A program made the position numbers and the translations under genes. A DNA stretch of 64,000 bases from Limnochorda pilosa (GTDB taxonomy: Bacteria; Bacillota; Limnochordia; Limnochordales; Limnochordaceae): positions 496,001-560,000 of the forward strand of contig NZ_AP014924.1 of assembly GCF_001544015.1 (NCBI RefSeq). Direction: 5' to 3'. This document shows positions 24,101 through 32,844 of this stretch, piece by piece (positions within the stretch are counted from its first letter, which is position 1; every line of letters begins with the position of its first letter). The notes under the pieces are model-generated. The model was given only the letters and a program-made list of their open reading frames with translations. It was not told the origin of the DNA and did no database searches.

Positions 24101-25537
24101 TCAGATGCCCGCCGCCCGTACCCACTCCAGCTGGGGATCCCGCTGCAGGCGGATGTCCTCCACAGTGGTGGGAACGAGATGGTCTGGAACCAGGCTATTG
24201 GCCGGGTCCCGTTCCGGGTTCGGGCGGATCCAGCGCTTGTGGGAGACGGTAAAGCGTAGTCCCGACTCGGGGAGGGTGAAGCTGAGGATGTCACCGTAAC
24301 CCGAGGGGGCGCCGCCGGTGGGTTCGCCCACCACCGTGGCCAGGCCGTTGTCGCTGAGGACGGTGGCGATCCAGACGGCGGAGCTGAAGGTGTGCTCCGA
24401 GGTGAGGACGTACAAGTCACCGGCGAACGTCAGCTCGGGCCGCGGCGGCCGGGGCGTGCGGACGGTCTGGGACCCGAGACGGGAGAACCAGTGGGCGAGG
24501 CGCGTGACGAGGGTGTACCCTCGCTGCTCGTCGGCCTGGGCCGAGAAGCGGATCTCGCCGCCGTAGGTTCGGACGGCGTCGGCTGGGACGTACTTCAGGA
24601 AGGCGTCCATGACGGCGGAGTTGCCGCCCCCGTTCCGGCGGACGTCGATGGCCACCTTCTGGACCCCGGAGCTGTGCACGGCCTCGAAGAAGGCGTCCAC
24701 AGCACTCCGATACCCGGGCGTGTCTTCGCACCGGTCGAGCCAGAAGAGGCCCAGCGAGTGCTCCGGTTCGATGCGCCAGCCGAACCACGGGCGCTGGGGC
24801 TCCTCAGGGGTGAGGGCAGCCAGCGCAGCCGAACCGACGAGACGAATGGAGATCTCCTCTTCCACCTCCGGTGCCGGCGTGGCACCCGGCTCGGACGGTT
24901 CGTCGGCAGCCGTGGCGGCAGGCCTTCGGACGACCACCTCCACGGATCCGTCTTCGGCGACAGCGCCTAAGTTCCTGAGCACGAACACACGGTGGATCAG
25001 GCTCTCGCCTCGGGCGCGAATCCAGCCGTCGTTCTCAGCCGGGATGAAGGGGCGGAGCTGCTCCAGCAGCCGCGGGGGCGTAAAGCCTCCCATGCGCACG
25101 ACGGCGTCACCGGTTCGAAGGGGCGCGTCGGGCTCGGCCTGGACCACCACGAGCCCGTCGCTAGTCCAGCGAAACCGGACCGATAGTACGAGCCCGTCGG
25201 AGGAGTACCCCATCATCGTGTGCGCGTCGGGATCTGGCAGGGCCTGCAGTACGCGGGCCGCCACGAAGGCGAAGTCGCCCCGCGACATGAAGGGCGGCAG
25301 CCCCTGCAGGGCCTCTTGCGCCTTCGCTTCGAAGGCCGCTCGCTGCTCAAGCTTGGCCAGGGCCGGGTGCACCTCTTGCAGGGTACGGATGAGGAAGCGC
25401 AGGTCTACCTGCATCTGCTCTGAAGAAAACCAGGGCTCGGCGGCGCGTGCTGCAGGTGCGCCCGCCAGCAGCCGCAACAGTAGGGCGGCGCCCAGGAGCT
25501 TCAGGAACGCGCGACGGCGCGTGAGCGGGTGTGCCAT
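24101..25537 (-). CDS. S41-like peptidase protein with Tat-type signal
   Basis: A 478-aa exported protein. The N-terminus TRRRAFLKLLGAALLLRLLA is a twin-arginine signal ending near ARAA. A PDZ-like middle (VVVQAEPDAPLRTGDAVVRM) precedes the S41 core. In that core IDVRRNGGGNSAVMDAFL forms the oxyanion side, and VLTSEHTFSSAVWIATVL carries the likely nucleophile Ser, followed by VVGEPTGGAPSGYGD. The family cleaves peptides at exposed C-termini; here the Lys of the Ser-Lys dyad is not obvious, as in several non-Ctp S41 groups. ATG 25537 has a perfect AAGGAGG. The next gene on the same strand is the archaemetzincin-like protein, 139 bp on, so the two exported proteins may work together. Confidence 0.82.
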   Translation of the reverse strand: MAHPLTRRRAFLKLLGAALLLRLLAGAPAARAAEPWFSSEQMQVDLRFLIRTLQEVHPALAKLEQRAAFEAKAQEALQGLPPFMSRGDFAFVAARVLQALPDPDAHTMMGYSSDGLVLSVRFRWTSDGLVVVQAEPDAPLRTGDAVVRMGGFTPPRLLEQLRPFIPAENDGWIRARGESLIHRVFVLRNLGAVAEDGSVEVVVRRPAATAADEPSEPGATPAPEVEEEISIRLVGSAALAALTPEEPQRPWFGWRIEPEHSLGLFWLDRCEDTPGYRSAVDAFFEAVHSSGVQKVAIDVRRNGGGNSAVMDAFLKYVPADAVRTYGGEIRFSAQADEQRGYTLVTRLAHWFSRLGSQTVRTPRPPRPELTFAGDLYVLTSEHTFSSAVWIATVLSDNGLATVVGEPTGGAPSGYGDILSFTLPESGLRFTVSHKRWIRPNPERDPANSLVPDHLVPTTVEDIRLQRDPQLEWVRAAGI

Positions 25538-25699
25538 GCTGGATCCTCCTTGATTCTCGAATCGTCCGTGAGGTCGATTGTCCGCCTTTGCTCCGAAGAG
25601 GCGACCTACCTCACGGGTCAGGGGATCAACGTCACGGCGGCCTGCTTCCGGGCGATCGCGCGAAAAGGTGCTGGACCGGTGCCCGGGCACCCATCCCGC

Positions 25700-26443
25700 T
25701 CACTCCCAGCGGAAGAACCGTGCGGAGACCGCCGTCGAGACCACCAGGATCCCGGCCAGCACGGCGACGCTCAGGACCTGGTCCGACCAACGGCCGCCGG
25801 CCCAGAGAGCCCGCATGAGCCGCACGACGTAGTGCAGGGGAAGGTAGGCGGCCCAGGCCTGCACCCGGGCGGGCATCACTTCCAAGGGAATGGTGGCGCC
25901 CGATAGGAAGAGCATGGGGTAGAAGAGGGTCATGCCCGCGATCATCGCCGTACGGGACGAAGAGGCCAGGCTCGCGAGCAGGTAGCCGAGGGCCAGGAAG
26001 GCGCCGGCGCTGAGGAGGAACCCTGCGGCGGCGCTCCACCAGACGCCGTCGAAGCGCATGTCGAAGACGAGCCTTCCGACGATGATCAGCAGCACGACCC
26101 CGGCGAGGGTCATGAGGAAGTCCGACGTCACGTCGGCGGCCAGGTAGGTCCCGGGACGGAGCGGCGTCGCCCAGAACCGGCGCAAGATGCCCTTCTCCCG
26201 CATCGACCCCGTGCCCACCGGTACGGAGAAGAAGCCCACCGTGCCGACGACCATGGCCAGGTAGGCGGGGACCATGACGTCGATGGTTCCGCGGCCGCCA
26301 AAGAGGGGGGACGGATCGTTTCCGTAGATGACACCGAAGAGGACCAGGATCGCCGGCGGAAAGACCAGCGTGAAGAAGGCACCCATGGGCTCCCGGAGAT
26401 AGAGCCGCAGGTGCATGGCGAGCAGGGCGCGGAAAGCGCTCAT
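25700..26443 (-). CDS. ABC-2 type exporter permease
   Basis: A 247-aa membrane protein with six hydrophobic helices. The ABC-2 pattern is clear: REPMGAFFTLVFPPAILVLF near the N-terminus, SMREKGILRRFWATPLRPG as the connector, and LSGATIPLEVMPARVQAWAA. It pairs with the ATPase whose stop overlaps its ATG (ATGA). The cargo is unknown. It is unrelated in detail to the permease at 20271-21047, so the window has two separate exporters. Confidence 0.9.
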   Translation of the reverse strand: MSAFRALLAMHLRLYLREPMGAFFTLVFPPAILVLFGVIYGNDPSPLFGGRGTIDVMVPAYLAMVVGTVGFFSVPVGTGSMREKGILRRFWATPLRPGTYLAADVTSDFLMTLAGVVLLIIVGRLVFDMRFDGVWWSAAAGFLLSAGAFLALGYLLASLASSSRTAMIAGMTLFYPMLFLSGATIPLEVMPARVQAWAAYLPLHYVVRLMRALWAGGRWSDQVLSVAVLAGILVVSTAVSARFFRWE

Positions 26444-27444
26444 CCGGCGACCCCCCTTGATCTCTCCCCGTGCTCCGAAACGCCTCTCGCGTCGCTTACC
26501 TCGGTCTCCATCGGGCGTCCGGTCAGGGCCACGAAGATGTCGTCCAACGTGGGCTGTTCGGTGCGGACGTCGACCACGGGGACGTGCTGCTCGGCCAGCA
26601 GGGCGACGGCCCGAAGGGCGAGGGTCCTCTCTCTCCCCGTAACCACCAGCTCGTGACCCCGGTGCTCGACGCCGGCGACCTCGGGAAGGGCCTGGAGCGC
26701 ATGGACCGCCCCCGACACGTCGGCCTCCGGGGCGACTTCGACGACCAACCTGCGCCCGCCGCCGAACCGATGAATCAGATCCTGCGGCGAATCAAGCGCC
26801 ACGATCCGGCCGCGGTCGACGATGGCCACCCGATCGCAGAGGCGCTCCGCCTCTTCCATGAAGTGCGTGCTGAGCACGATGGTGCGGCCGTCTTCCCGCA
26901 GCCTTCGAACCTCGTTCCACATCTGCCGGCGGGCGTGCGGGTCGAGGCCGGTCGTCAGCTCGTCGAGGAAGACCACCTTCGGGTCGCTCACCAGCGCCAG
27001 CGCGATGAAGAGTCGCTGCTTCTCCCCGCCGGAGAGCCGCCCGACCCGAGCCCGCCGCCTGTGCTCCAGCCCGACCCGGGCCAGGAGCGCATCGCCGTTC
27101 ACGCTGCGGGGGTACAGGGCGGAGAAGACTCCGATCACCTCGTGCACGCGCAGCAGATCGGGCACCTCGGACTGCTGGAGCTGCATCCCCACCAGCGGCC
27201 GGAGCCGGTAAGGGTCCCGGTGGGGGTCGATGCCCAGGACGCGGATGGTTCCCTGGTCGGGTCGCCGCAAGCCCTCGACGCACTCGATCGTCGTCGTCTT
27301 CCCGGCACCGTTCGGTCCGACGAACCCGAAGATCTCCCCTTCGGCCACGGAGAAGGAGATCCGGTCCACGGCCTGCACGGGGCCGTACGCCTTGCGCAGG
27401 TCTTCCACCTCGATGACGACGCCTGACACCGCACTCTCCTCCAT
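26440..27444 (-). CDS. ABC exporter ATP-binding protein
   Basis: A 334-aa ABC ATPase. Walker A is GPNGAGKTTT, the signature is RLSGGEKQRLFIAL and the switch His is in VLSTHFMEEAERL. Walker B reads VVFLDELTTGLD: the catalytic Glu is kept while the usual following Pro is Leu. The C-terminal 90 residues form the extra domain of the multidrug subgroup (LTGRPMETE at the end). It is the first gene of an overlapping two-gene operon with the ABC-2 permease. Confidence 0.92.
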   Translation of the reverse strand: MEESAVSGVVIEVEDLRKAYGPVQAVDRISFSVAEGEIFGFVGPNGAGKTTTIECVEGLRRPDQGTIRVLGIDPHRDPYRLRPLVGMQLQQSEVPDLLRVHEVIGVFSALYPRSVNGDALLARVGLEHRRRARVGRLSGGEKQRLFIALALVSDPKVVFLDELTTGLDPHARRQMWNEVRRLREDGRTIVLSTHFMEEAERLCDRVAIVDRGRIVALDSPQDLIHRFGGGRRLVVEVAPEADVSGAVHALQALPEVAGVEHRGHELVVTGRERTLALRAVALLAEQHVPVVDVRTEQPTLDDIFVALTGRPMETEVSDARGVSEHGERSRGVAG

Positions 27445-27592
27445 GGAACGCGGCCGGTCCTGCGACGACGACGACGGCGGCGTGGATCAACGCTTGCTCC
27501 GTGACCGGTCTCAGTGTGTGAGCGTCACGTTCGTCTCGCCGGAGGCCATCTCCTCCTAGGGCGGTCGGCGGATCGGACGCAGATGGTGCCGG

Positions 27593-27641
27593 GCCTCGAC
27601 CGTCGACCGAAGCTGCCCGGCCGGGCCGCTGCCCCGCGCAC
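27593..27641 (+). repeat. 49-bp repeat, copy 1
   Basis: GCCTCGACCGTCGACCGAAG at its left end and GGGCCGCTGCCCC near its right end recur at 28463-28510, with about 40 matching positions. Both copies flank the Rhs fragment and its neighbour gene. Confidence 0.6.
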
Positions 27642-27912
27642 CCCTGACGCCAACGGAAACGTGGTGAAGCGGACAGATGAGGAGGCAACGGTTCGCTACA
27701 CCTACGACTCGAGGACTCAGCTGACACGGGTGGACTTCCCCGACAGAACCTGAGTGGGCTACGCCTACGACGTCTTCGGGAGGCGGGTCTACCGGGAGGA
27801 GAGTCACTGGCAGAACCGGAACCATCAGCGCAGCGAGGTCACCCATGACCCCTACGAGGGCAAGCCATCCATGGCTGGAGGCACTGCAATAGGCTATCTG
27901 CAAGGAGGGTAG
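27640..27912 (+). pseudogene. Rhs/YD-repeat protein fragment
   Basis: The frame reads DANGNVVKRTDEEATVRYTYD, continues as LTRVDFPDRT, is broken by one TGA, and goes on as VGYAYDVFGRRVYREE. The spaced YxYD...GR/L pattern is the YD repeat of Rhs and related polymorphic toxins. Only about two repeats remain and there is no signal, core-end motif or start. It is an orphan scrap of a much larger gene. A small ORF with its own start follows 14 bp later, the position an immunity gene takes in Rhs loci. Confidence 0.6.
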
Positions 27913-27926
27913 GGGGGGGACTGATT

Positions 27927-28316
27927 ATGGGACACAGCTCTTACCACAAGCTGCCCCGCGAACTCACCCACGAGGAAGAACAGATACTGCAGCGCCTCCT
28001 CACCGCAGTAGAGTTCCCAGGGCGCCCGACTCTCCTAGAACAAGCTGCACGGGCGCGTGTCTCTGGAGAGTGTACCTGCGGGTGCCGCAGCATTGAGCTG
28101 AGGGTACCGGACAGCGTCCGCAAAGCGGAGGTGAAGCGCCGCATTCCTGTCGAGGCTGAAGCGGAAGACCAGGACCATCGGACAATGCATTGCCTCTTAC
28201 ATGTCGTCGACGGGTGGATCGCCGAATTGGAGATCTACCGCGATGATTCGAAGGCCATCGGTAGACTGCCCGCACCCGAACGGTTGTGCGTGATGTCCTT
28301 GGACGAGGATGTGTAA
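27927..28316 (+). CDS. Small hypothetical protein, possible orphan immunity protein
   Basis: A 129-aa soluble acidic protein starting at ATG 27927 with GGGGGGA upstream. Notable features are an N-terminal helical segment ELTHEEEQILQRLLTA, a CTCGCRSIEL motif (three Cys) near residue 50, and a final GWIAELEIYRDDS strand region. That layout resembles small proteins that accompany Rhs or contact-toxin loci, but I cannot name the family with certainty. Its place just after an Rhs fragment suggests an immunity gene that outlived its toxin. Confidence 0.6.
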   Translation: MGHSSYHKLPRELTHEEEQILQRLLTAVEFPGRPTLLEQAARARVSGECTCGCRSIELRVPDSVRKAEVKRRIPVEAEAEDQDHRTMHCLLHVVDGWIAELEIYRDDSKAIGRLPAPERLCVMSLDEDV

Positions 28317-28729
28317 CCCACATGCGGCTTCTACTTCGGGAGGGACTTGGAAGGTGATGCAGGGACACGAACTTGTCGTTGTCTTCCCGCATGGGATATG
28401 AGGAAACGGTCAGATCCCTAGTGGCTTGATCCTGCCGGGAGGGAGCGTTCTATGCCCCCGGTGCCTCGACCGTCGCCCGAAGCGGGCGCGATCGGGCCGC
28501 TGCCCCCCACACACTAGGCTCGCCCGAGGCGACTCGCTCCCTGGCGTTTGCGACACCGGTGGGCGAGCGGGCGAGACGGTGCTATTCTATGCGAGGGGCT
28601 TGGGCCTCATCGCCTGACTTGGCTGGGTTCCTGCGAGGCCAACCCAGATCTCGTGCTTGTCGGACGTGGAGCTCCCGGGGGGCAACGTTCGTTGACGAGG
28701 GTCGAAACCGGAAGACGAGGTGAGCGTAC
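28317..28729. other. Intergenic with the second 49-bp repeat
   Basis: No gene recognised. It contains repeat copy 2 at 28463-28510 and GC-rich sequence before the oxidoreductase start. Confidence 0.4.
28463..28510 (+). repeat. 49-bp repeat, copy 2
   Basis: Matches 27593-27641 in the same orientation, one base shorter. The function is unknown; it could mark recombination that removed the toxin gene. Confidence 0.6.
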
Positions 28730-29299
28730 GTGCAATTCGACGTAGCGGTCGTGGGAGGCGGCGCGGCTGGAGGCAGCGCCGCCATCTTCCTGGCCAAGGC
28801 AGAGCTCAAGACCCTGGTGCTCGACAACGACAAGGGGCAGACGCGCCGGGCCTGGATCGAAAACCACTACGGCCTTGCCGGCGGTGTCTCGGGCCCCGAC
28901 CTCGTGGACGCAGGTCAAAGGCAGGCCCAAAGGCTGGGCGCGGAGTGGGAGATTGGCCAGGTGGTCGAGATCACCCGTGAAGACGGAGGCTTTGCCCTCA
29001 AGATCGAGGACGGCCGGCGCTTCGAGGCCAAGCAGGTCCTGCTCGCGACGGGCGCCGCGATGTCTTTGGCAGAGGCGCTCAACCTTGAGTTTACCGACGG
29101 CCGGGAGACCCGGTACCCGCGCGTGGTCAAGGTGGACCTGGACGGCCGCACGAGCGAGCCTGGCATCTGGGCGGCGGGTATCCTTGCCGGCGCCAGCGCC
29201 CATACGATCATCACGGCCGGGCACGGTGCACAGGTAGCCGTGGGACTCATCAGCGAGACGCAAGGAAAGAGACACGTCCAGCACGACGCCCTCAAGTAG
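28730..29299 (+). CDS. Small FAD-dependent oxidoreductase (thioredoxin-reductase-like, FAD domain only)
   Basis: A 189-aa flavoprotein. The FAD motif is VAVVGGGAAGGSAAIFLAKA at the N-terminus and the second flavin-contact motif is GIWAAGILAGASAHTIITAG near the end. ATGAAMSLAEAL marks the middle strand. There is no inserted NAD(P)H domain and no CxxC pair, so it is a single-domain member of the family; proteins of this length and pattern are common. The start is GTG with GAGGTG upstream. The electron donor and acceptor cannot be predicted. No operon partner is seen. Confidence 0.85.
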   Translation: MQFDVAVVGGGAAGGSAAIFLAKAELKTLVLDNDKGQTRRAWIENHYGLAGGVSGPDLVDAGQRQAQRLGAEWEIGQVVEITREDGGFALKIEDGRRFEAKQVLLATGAAMSLAEALNLEFTDGRETRYPRVVKVDLDGRTSEPGIWAAGILAGASAHTIITAGHGAQVAVGLISETQGKRHVQHDALK

Positions 29300-29491
29300 A
29301 CGATAGGGAAGTTCATCGTCGAGCTGCCAGAGGACCTGCATCCTCGTAGGCCTTTGGGCGTCCGCACCTGGCACAACAGTTGGAACGCGCGGTGGCGCGA
29401 GTTCTTGAGGGCGAATCCCCGGTTGTGTGTTTGCACTGTACAATGGCAGCCCGGTTCGGGGGCAGATGACGGGCCAAGCGGTGTTTCATAG
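29300..29491 (+). pseudogene. Possible tip of a polymorphic toxin (open frame, no start)
   Basis: Directly after the oxidoreductase stop, in the same frame, 63 codons read FIVELPEDLHPRRPLG and then HNSWNARWREFLRANP. The WNxxWxxFLxxNP ending resembles C-terminal nuclease-toxin domains found at Rhs tips. There is no start codon of its own, so this is either a displaced toxin fragment or chance. Confidence 0.25.
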
Positions 29492-29507
29492 CCGCCGCCC
29501 GGGAGTC

Positions 29508-29532
29508 TAAAGGAAGACCCTACGCGGGTCTA
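29508..29532 (-). terminator. Rho-independent terminator of the TctCBA operon
   Basis: On the minus strand AGACCC (29531-29526), loop GCGTA and GGGTCT (29520-29515) form a hairpin followed by TCCTTT. It overlaps the tctA stop codon. Confidence 0.6.
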
Positions 29533-31059
29533 CCCCCTCACCCCCGACCCCGCCTCCCGCTCCACCCCAGCCCGAAGCTGCATGCGGAGCCGGGCCTGCA
29601 TCCGGAGGGAGACGAAGACCCCCACCGCCGCCAGGAGGAGGAGCGCCGCGGAGATCGGGCGGTAGAGGAAGACGAGCGGATCGCCGGCCGAGGTCAGGAG
29701 CGCCTGGCGGAAGTTCTCCTCGACCATCGGCCCCAGCACCAGGGCCAGGACTACGGGCGCCACGGGGAAGTCGAGCTTCCGCATGGCATACCCGATCAGG
29801 CCGGCCCCGGCCATCACCCAGACGTCCGTCATGCTGTTGTTCACCGAGTAGGAGCCGATGAAGGCCATGGAGAGGATGAAGGCGCTCAGGATCGGAGCCG
29901 GGACGCGCAGCACCTGGGTGAGCCATGGGGCGCCGACGATGGCCAGGGAGGCGCCGGCGATCAGAGCGAGGTAGAGGCTGGCGAAGAGCGCCCAGACCAG
30001 CTCCGTCTGCTGGGTGAAGAGCAACGGTCCCGGACGGATCCCCAGGATCATCAGCGCCCCCACGAGCACGGCGGTGGTTTCGGAGCCCGGGATGCCCAGG
30101 GTGAGGAGCGGGATGAGCGCGGTGCTGGCCGCCCCGTTGTCCGCGGCGGACGGCCCGGCAACTCCGGGCAGCGCCCCCTTGCCGAAGAGCTGTGGCTTTC
30201 GGGAGAGCGTCTTCTCCACCGCGTACGACAGGAACGAGGCCACGGTGGCGCCGGCACCGGGAAGGGCCCCCACCAGCGACCCGATGAGCGCGCCGCGCAC
30301 GAGCGGGGTCCGCGTCTCGCGCAGGTCCTCACGGCTGGGCAGCGACCCGGACAGCCGCCCCTCGACCCGAGCCAACGGCCGGCGCTTCTCCACGTTGACG
30401 AGGACCTGGGAGACGGCGAAGAGCCCGACCAAGACCGGGATGAACTCGATGCCGTCCAGCAGGGCGGCGCTCCCGAAGGTGTAGCGGGAGACCCCGGAGA
30501 CCGGATCGATCCCGACCGTGCCCGCCAGGAGGCCGAGCAAGCCGGCGATGAGGCCCTTGATGGGGGAATCGGCGGCGAGGGCGCTGATCAGGGTGAGCCC
30601 GAAGAACATGAGGGCGAAGTACTCCGCAGGCCCGAAGGCCAGCGCGACCGCGGCGATCGCCGGGCCGAGCGCCGTAAGGAAGACCAGCCCCAGGGTTCCG
30701 CCCATCCACGAGCCGAACGCCATCAGGCCGAGGGCCCGGGCGCCGCGGCCCTGGCGCGCCAGCTCGTGGCCGTCGAGGGCAAGCACCGCGGACGTGGAGG
30801 TTCCTGGGACGCCGAAGAGGATGGACGTGATGCCTCCTCCGATCATGGCGGAGAAGTAGATCCCGATGAGGAAGGAGAGCGCGTCCAGCGGTCCCATGCC
30901 ATAGATGACCGGCAGGAGGACCGCGACCCCCATGGAGGCGTTCACCCCGGGCAGGATCCCCACGAGCAATCCCATGAGCTGGCCTGCGAGGAGCCAGCCG
31001 ACATGGCCCGGCGAGAGAATCGTCGCGAAGCCGCCGATCAGGTTCTGCACCATTTCCAT
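29530..31059 (-). CDS. tctA: Tripartite tricarboxylate transporter, large permease TctA
   Basis: A 509-aa membrane protein with about 11-12 helices. Hallmarks of the TctA family are GLLVGILPGVNASMGVAVLL, GSITSILFGVPGTS-type sequence at GGITSILFGVPGTSTSAVL, and the second-half repeat LPGAGATVASFLSY and LLTLGIPGSETTAVLVGAL. It imports a carboxylate together with ions when loaded by TctC. I chose ATG 31059 (MEMVQNLIGG), preceded by GAGGTG. It follows tctB at 19 bp. A terminator overlaps its end. Confidence 0.95.
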   Translation of the reverse strand: MEMVQNLIGGFATILSPGHVGWLLAGQLMGLLVGILPGVNASMGVAVLLPVIYGMGPLDALSFLIGIYFSAMIGGGITSILFGVPGTSTSAVLALDGHELARQGRGARALGLMAFGSWMGGTLGLVFLTALGPAIAAVALAFGPAEYFALMFFGLTLISALAADSPIKGLIAGLLGLLAGTVGIDPVSGVSRYTFGSAALLDGIEFIPVLVGLFAVSQVLVNVEKRRPLARVEGRLSGSLPSREDLRETRTPLVRGALIGSLVGALPGAGATVASFLSYAVEKTLSRKPQLFGKGALPGVAGPSAADNGAASTALIPLLTLGIPGSETTAVLVGALMILGIRPGPLLFTQQTELVWALFASLYLALIAGASLAIVGAPWLTQVLRVPAPILSAFILSMAFIGSYSVNNSMTDVWVMAGAGLIGYAMRKLDFPVAPVVLALVLGPMVEENFRQALLTSAGDPLVFLYRPISAALLLLAAVGVFVSLRMQARLRMQLRAGVEREAGSGVRG

Positions 31060-31078
31060 CGAGGACACCTCGCCAGAA

Positions 31079-31564
31079 CTACCATCCCAGCGGCCCGCGG
31101 GGGAGCGGGACGCCCAGCCACAGGTGGAAGAGGCCATAGAGCACCGCCGTGACGAGCATCCCGGCCGTGGCCGAGAGGCCGGGGCGGGTCCTCAGGAGGC
31201 CGCCCACCGCGACGATGAAGAGGAACGTGGAGAGGATGTAACCCAACACGCCGAGGAGCAGGAGATAGGCGAGGAAGGCAGCCGCCACTGGCAGGACCCC
31301 TTCTCTGAGCTCGCCTGGTGAAAAGGGCGCCTTCCCGCCGGCCCCCGCGTCGTCGGTCCCCGCCGGCCGCCGCTCCCCGAAGCTCTTCCAGACCAGCAGG
31401 CCGCTCAGCGCGAACAGGGCGCCGCTCACCAGCAGGGGGTACGCGGAGGGGCCTATGGCTCCTGGAGCGAGAAAGAGAGGCTTCCTCAAGTGCATCGCGT
31501 TCCAGGCCCAGAAGAGGGCCAGGGCGATCAAGACCGTGCCGCTGATCCGTTCCGCCAGGCGCAT
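31079..31564 (-). CDS. tctB: Tripartite tricarboxylate transporter, small subunit TctB
   Basis: A 161-aa membrane protein with four hydrophobic segments and a hydrophilic loop (about residues 65-90), the usual TctB plan. The short ALFWAWNAMHLRKP segment after helix 1 and the closing GLFHLWLGVPLPRGPLG are typical. It is placed between tctC (118 bp upstream) and tctA. The intercistronic gap to tctC is filled with GGCTGG-rich short repeats, which may limit read-through so that the binding protein is made in excess. Confidence 0.88.
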   Translation of the reverse strand: MRLAERISGTVLIALALFWAWNAMHLRKPLFLAPGAIGPSAYPLLVSGALFALSGLLVWKSFGERRPAGTDDAGAGGKAPFSPGELREGVLPVAAAFLAYLLLLGVLGYILSTFLFIVAVGGLLRTRPGLSATAGMLVTAVLYGLFHLWLGVPLPRGPLGW

Positions 31565-31682
31565 GCTGAACCCCCCCGCACCTGCTGGTTCCCCGGTCGT
31601 TCGGTCCCATCGGTCTGCCTGCTGGCCGTCCCGCCTACGGACCGGCCAGCCAACCAGCCAGCCTAGCTATTGGCCAGCCTGC

Positions 31683-32657
31683 CTACTGACTTGCCAGCTC
31701 CTTCAGGATGGCCCCGAAGGTCTCCACCTGGTCTGCGATCAGCTTCTCGAAGTCCTCGCCGGTGATCTCAGCGGGCTCAATCACGTTCTGCTTCAGGTAC
31801 TCCTGGAAGCGCGGGGTGCGCACCACCTGCGTGGAAGCCTGGATCAGGTAATCCACGACATCGGCGGGGGTCCCCTTCTTCACCACGATGCCGCGGAACT
31901 TGGGGACGACCACGTCATACCCGAGCTCGCGCATCGTGGGGACATTCGGGAACCCACCGAGCCGTCGCTCCGTGGCCGAGGCCAGCACCCGCATGTTGCC
32001 CGCCTCGATCTGGGAAAGGACCTCGTTGATCTCGGTGACCGTCGCCTCCACGTGGCCGCCCAGGACCGAAGCCATCTGCTGGCCGCCGCCGCTGAAGGGG
32101 ACGTACTGGAAACGGACGCCGGCTGCCCGCTCGAGAAGGATGCCGGTGATGTGGTCGTCGGACCCCACGCCGAAGGTCGCGATACGGACGCTCTGGGGCT
32201 TGGCACGGGCCGCTTCCACCAGGTCCGCCAGGGTCTGGAACGGGCTGGAGGAAGCGACGGCGACCACCTTCGCGTCGATTCCGAAGGCGATGATGGGGGT
32301 GAAGTCGCTCGCGTCGTACCGTACGTCCGGCTGCGTCAGGGGCGTGAAGACGAGGTTGTTCGTCACGCCCAGCAGGGCGTACCCGTCCGCCGGGCGCCCA
32401 GCGAGGTACGCCATACCCGTCGCGCCTGCACCGCCTGGGCGGTTGGTGACGTAGATGGGCACAGGGAAGATCCCCTTGGCCGCTTCGGCGAAGGTGCGGA
32501 CCATCAGGTCGCTGCCGCCCCCGGGGCTGGCCCAGGCGACCAGCTCGATCTCATGGTCAGGGTACGCGGCTGAAACCCCGGCGGCCGAGAGCATCGAGAC
32601 GATCAGCAGGGAGAGGAAGGCGATCGTGACGTGTCGCGTCCATGTACGAAAACCCAT
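31683..32657 (-). CDS. tctC: Tripartite tricarboxylate transporter substrate-binding protein TctC
   Basis: A 324-aa Bug-family binding protein with a cleavable signal (FLSLLIVSMLSAAGVSAA). Family markers are WASPGGGSDLMVRTFAEA near the binding loop, VTNRPGGAGATGMAYL and VPTMRELGYDVVV. The ligand in this family is a carboxylate such as citrate, glutarate or an aromatic acid. The coupled enolase-superfamily gene suggests a hydroxy or sugar acid here. AAGGAGGT precedes ATG 32657; the longer upstream frame lacks one. Confidence 0.93.
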   Translation of the reverse strand: MGFRTWTRHVTIAFLSLLIVSMLSAAGVSAAYPDHEIELVAWASPGGGSDLMVRTFAEAAKGIFPVPIYVTNRPGGAGATGMAYLAGRPADGYALLGVTNNLVFTPLTQPDVRYDASDFTPIIAFGIDAKVVAVASSSPFQTLADLVEAARAKPQSVRIATFGVGSDDHITGILLERAAGVRFQYVPFSGGGQQMASVLGGHVEATVTEINEVLSQIEAGNMRVLASATERRLGGFPNVPTMRELGYDVVVPKFRGIVVKKGTPADVVDYLIQASTQVVRTPRFQEYLKQNVIEPAEITGEDFEKLIADQVETFGAILKELASQ

Positions 32658-32844
32658 GCGAAGACGACCTCCTTTTCGAATCTGTCTCAACCAGCCCCTG
32701 TCGGCAACTAATCGGACGGAACGAGCGTAAGCGATGATTGAGATAATGAGACGCCTGCATCCCCCCTTCCCCAAGTCCAGCGGTGTCCTCCCACCCCGCT
32801 CCGGACCGCTGGAGGGTCCAAGCCGGACCCGACGTCGCTCGGGC

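Noticed and set aside
22732-24420. Treating the whole 562-codon frame as one protein
   Set aside because: Residues before the GTG at 23961 are antisense-like noise over the S41 gene; the signal peptide starts right after that GTG.
28730-29491. Reading the FAD oxidoreductase through its stop as one longer protein
   Set aside because: The 189-aa length is normal for the single-domain family and the extension has no flavoprotein features.
31600-31680. GGCTGG-rich repeats between tctC and tctB as a CRISPR-like or tandem array
   Set aside because: The units are six to seven bases and irregular; at most a low-complexity intercistronic spacer.
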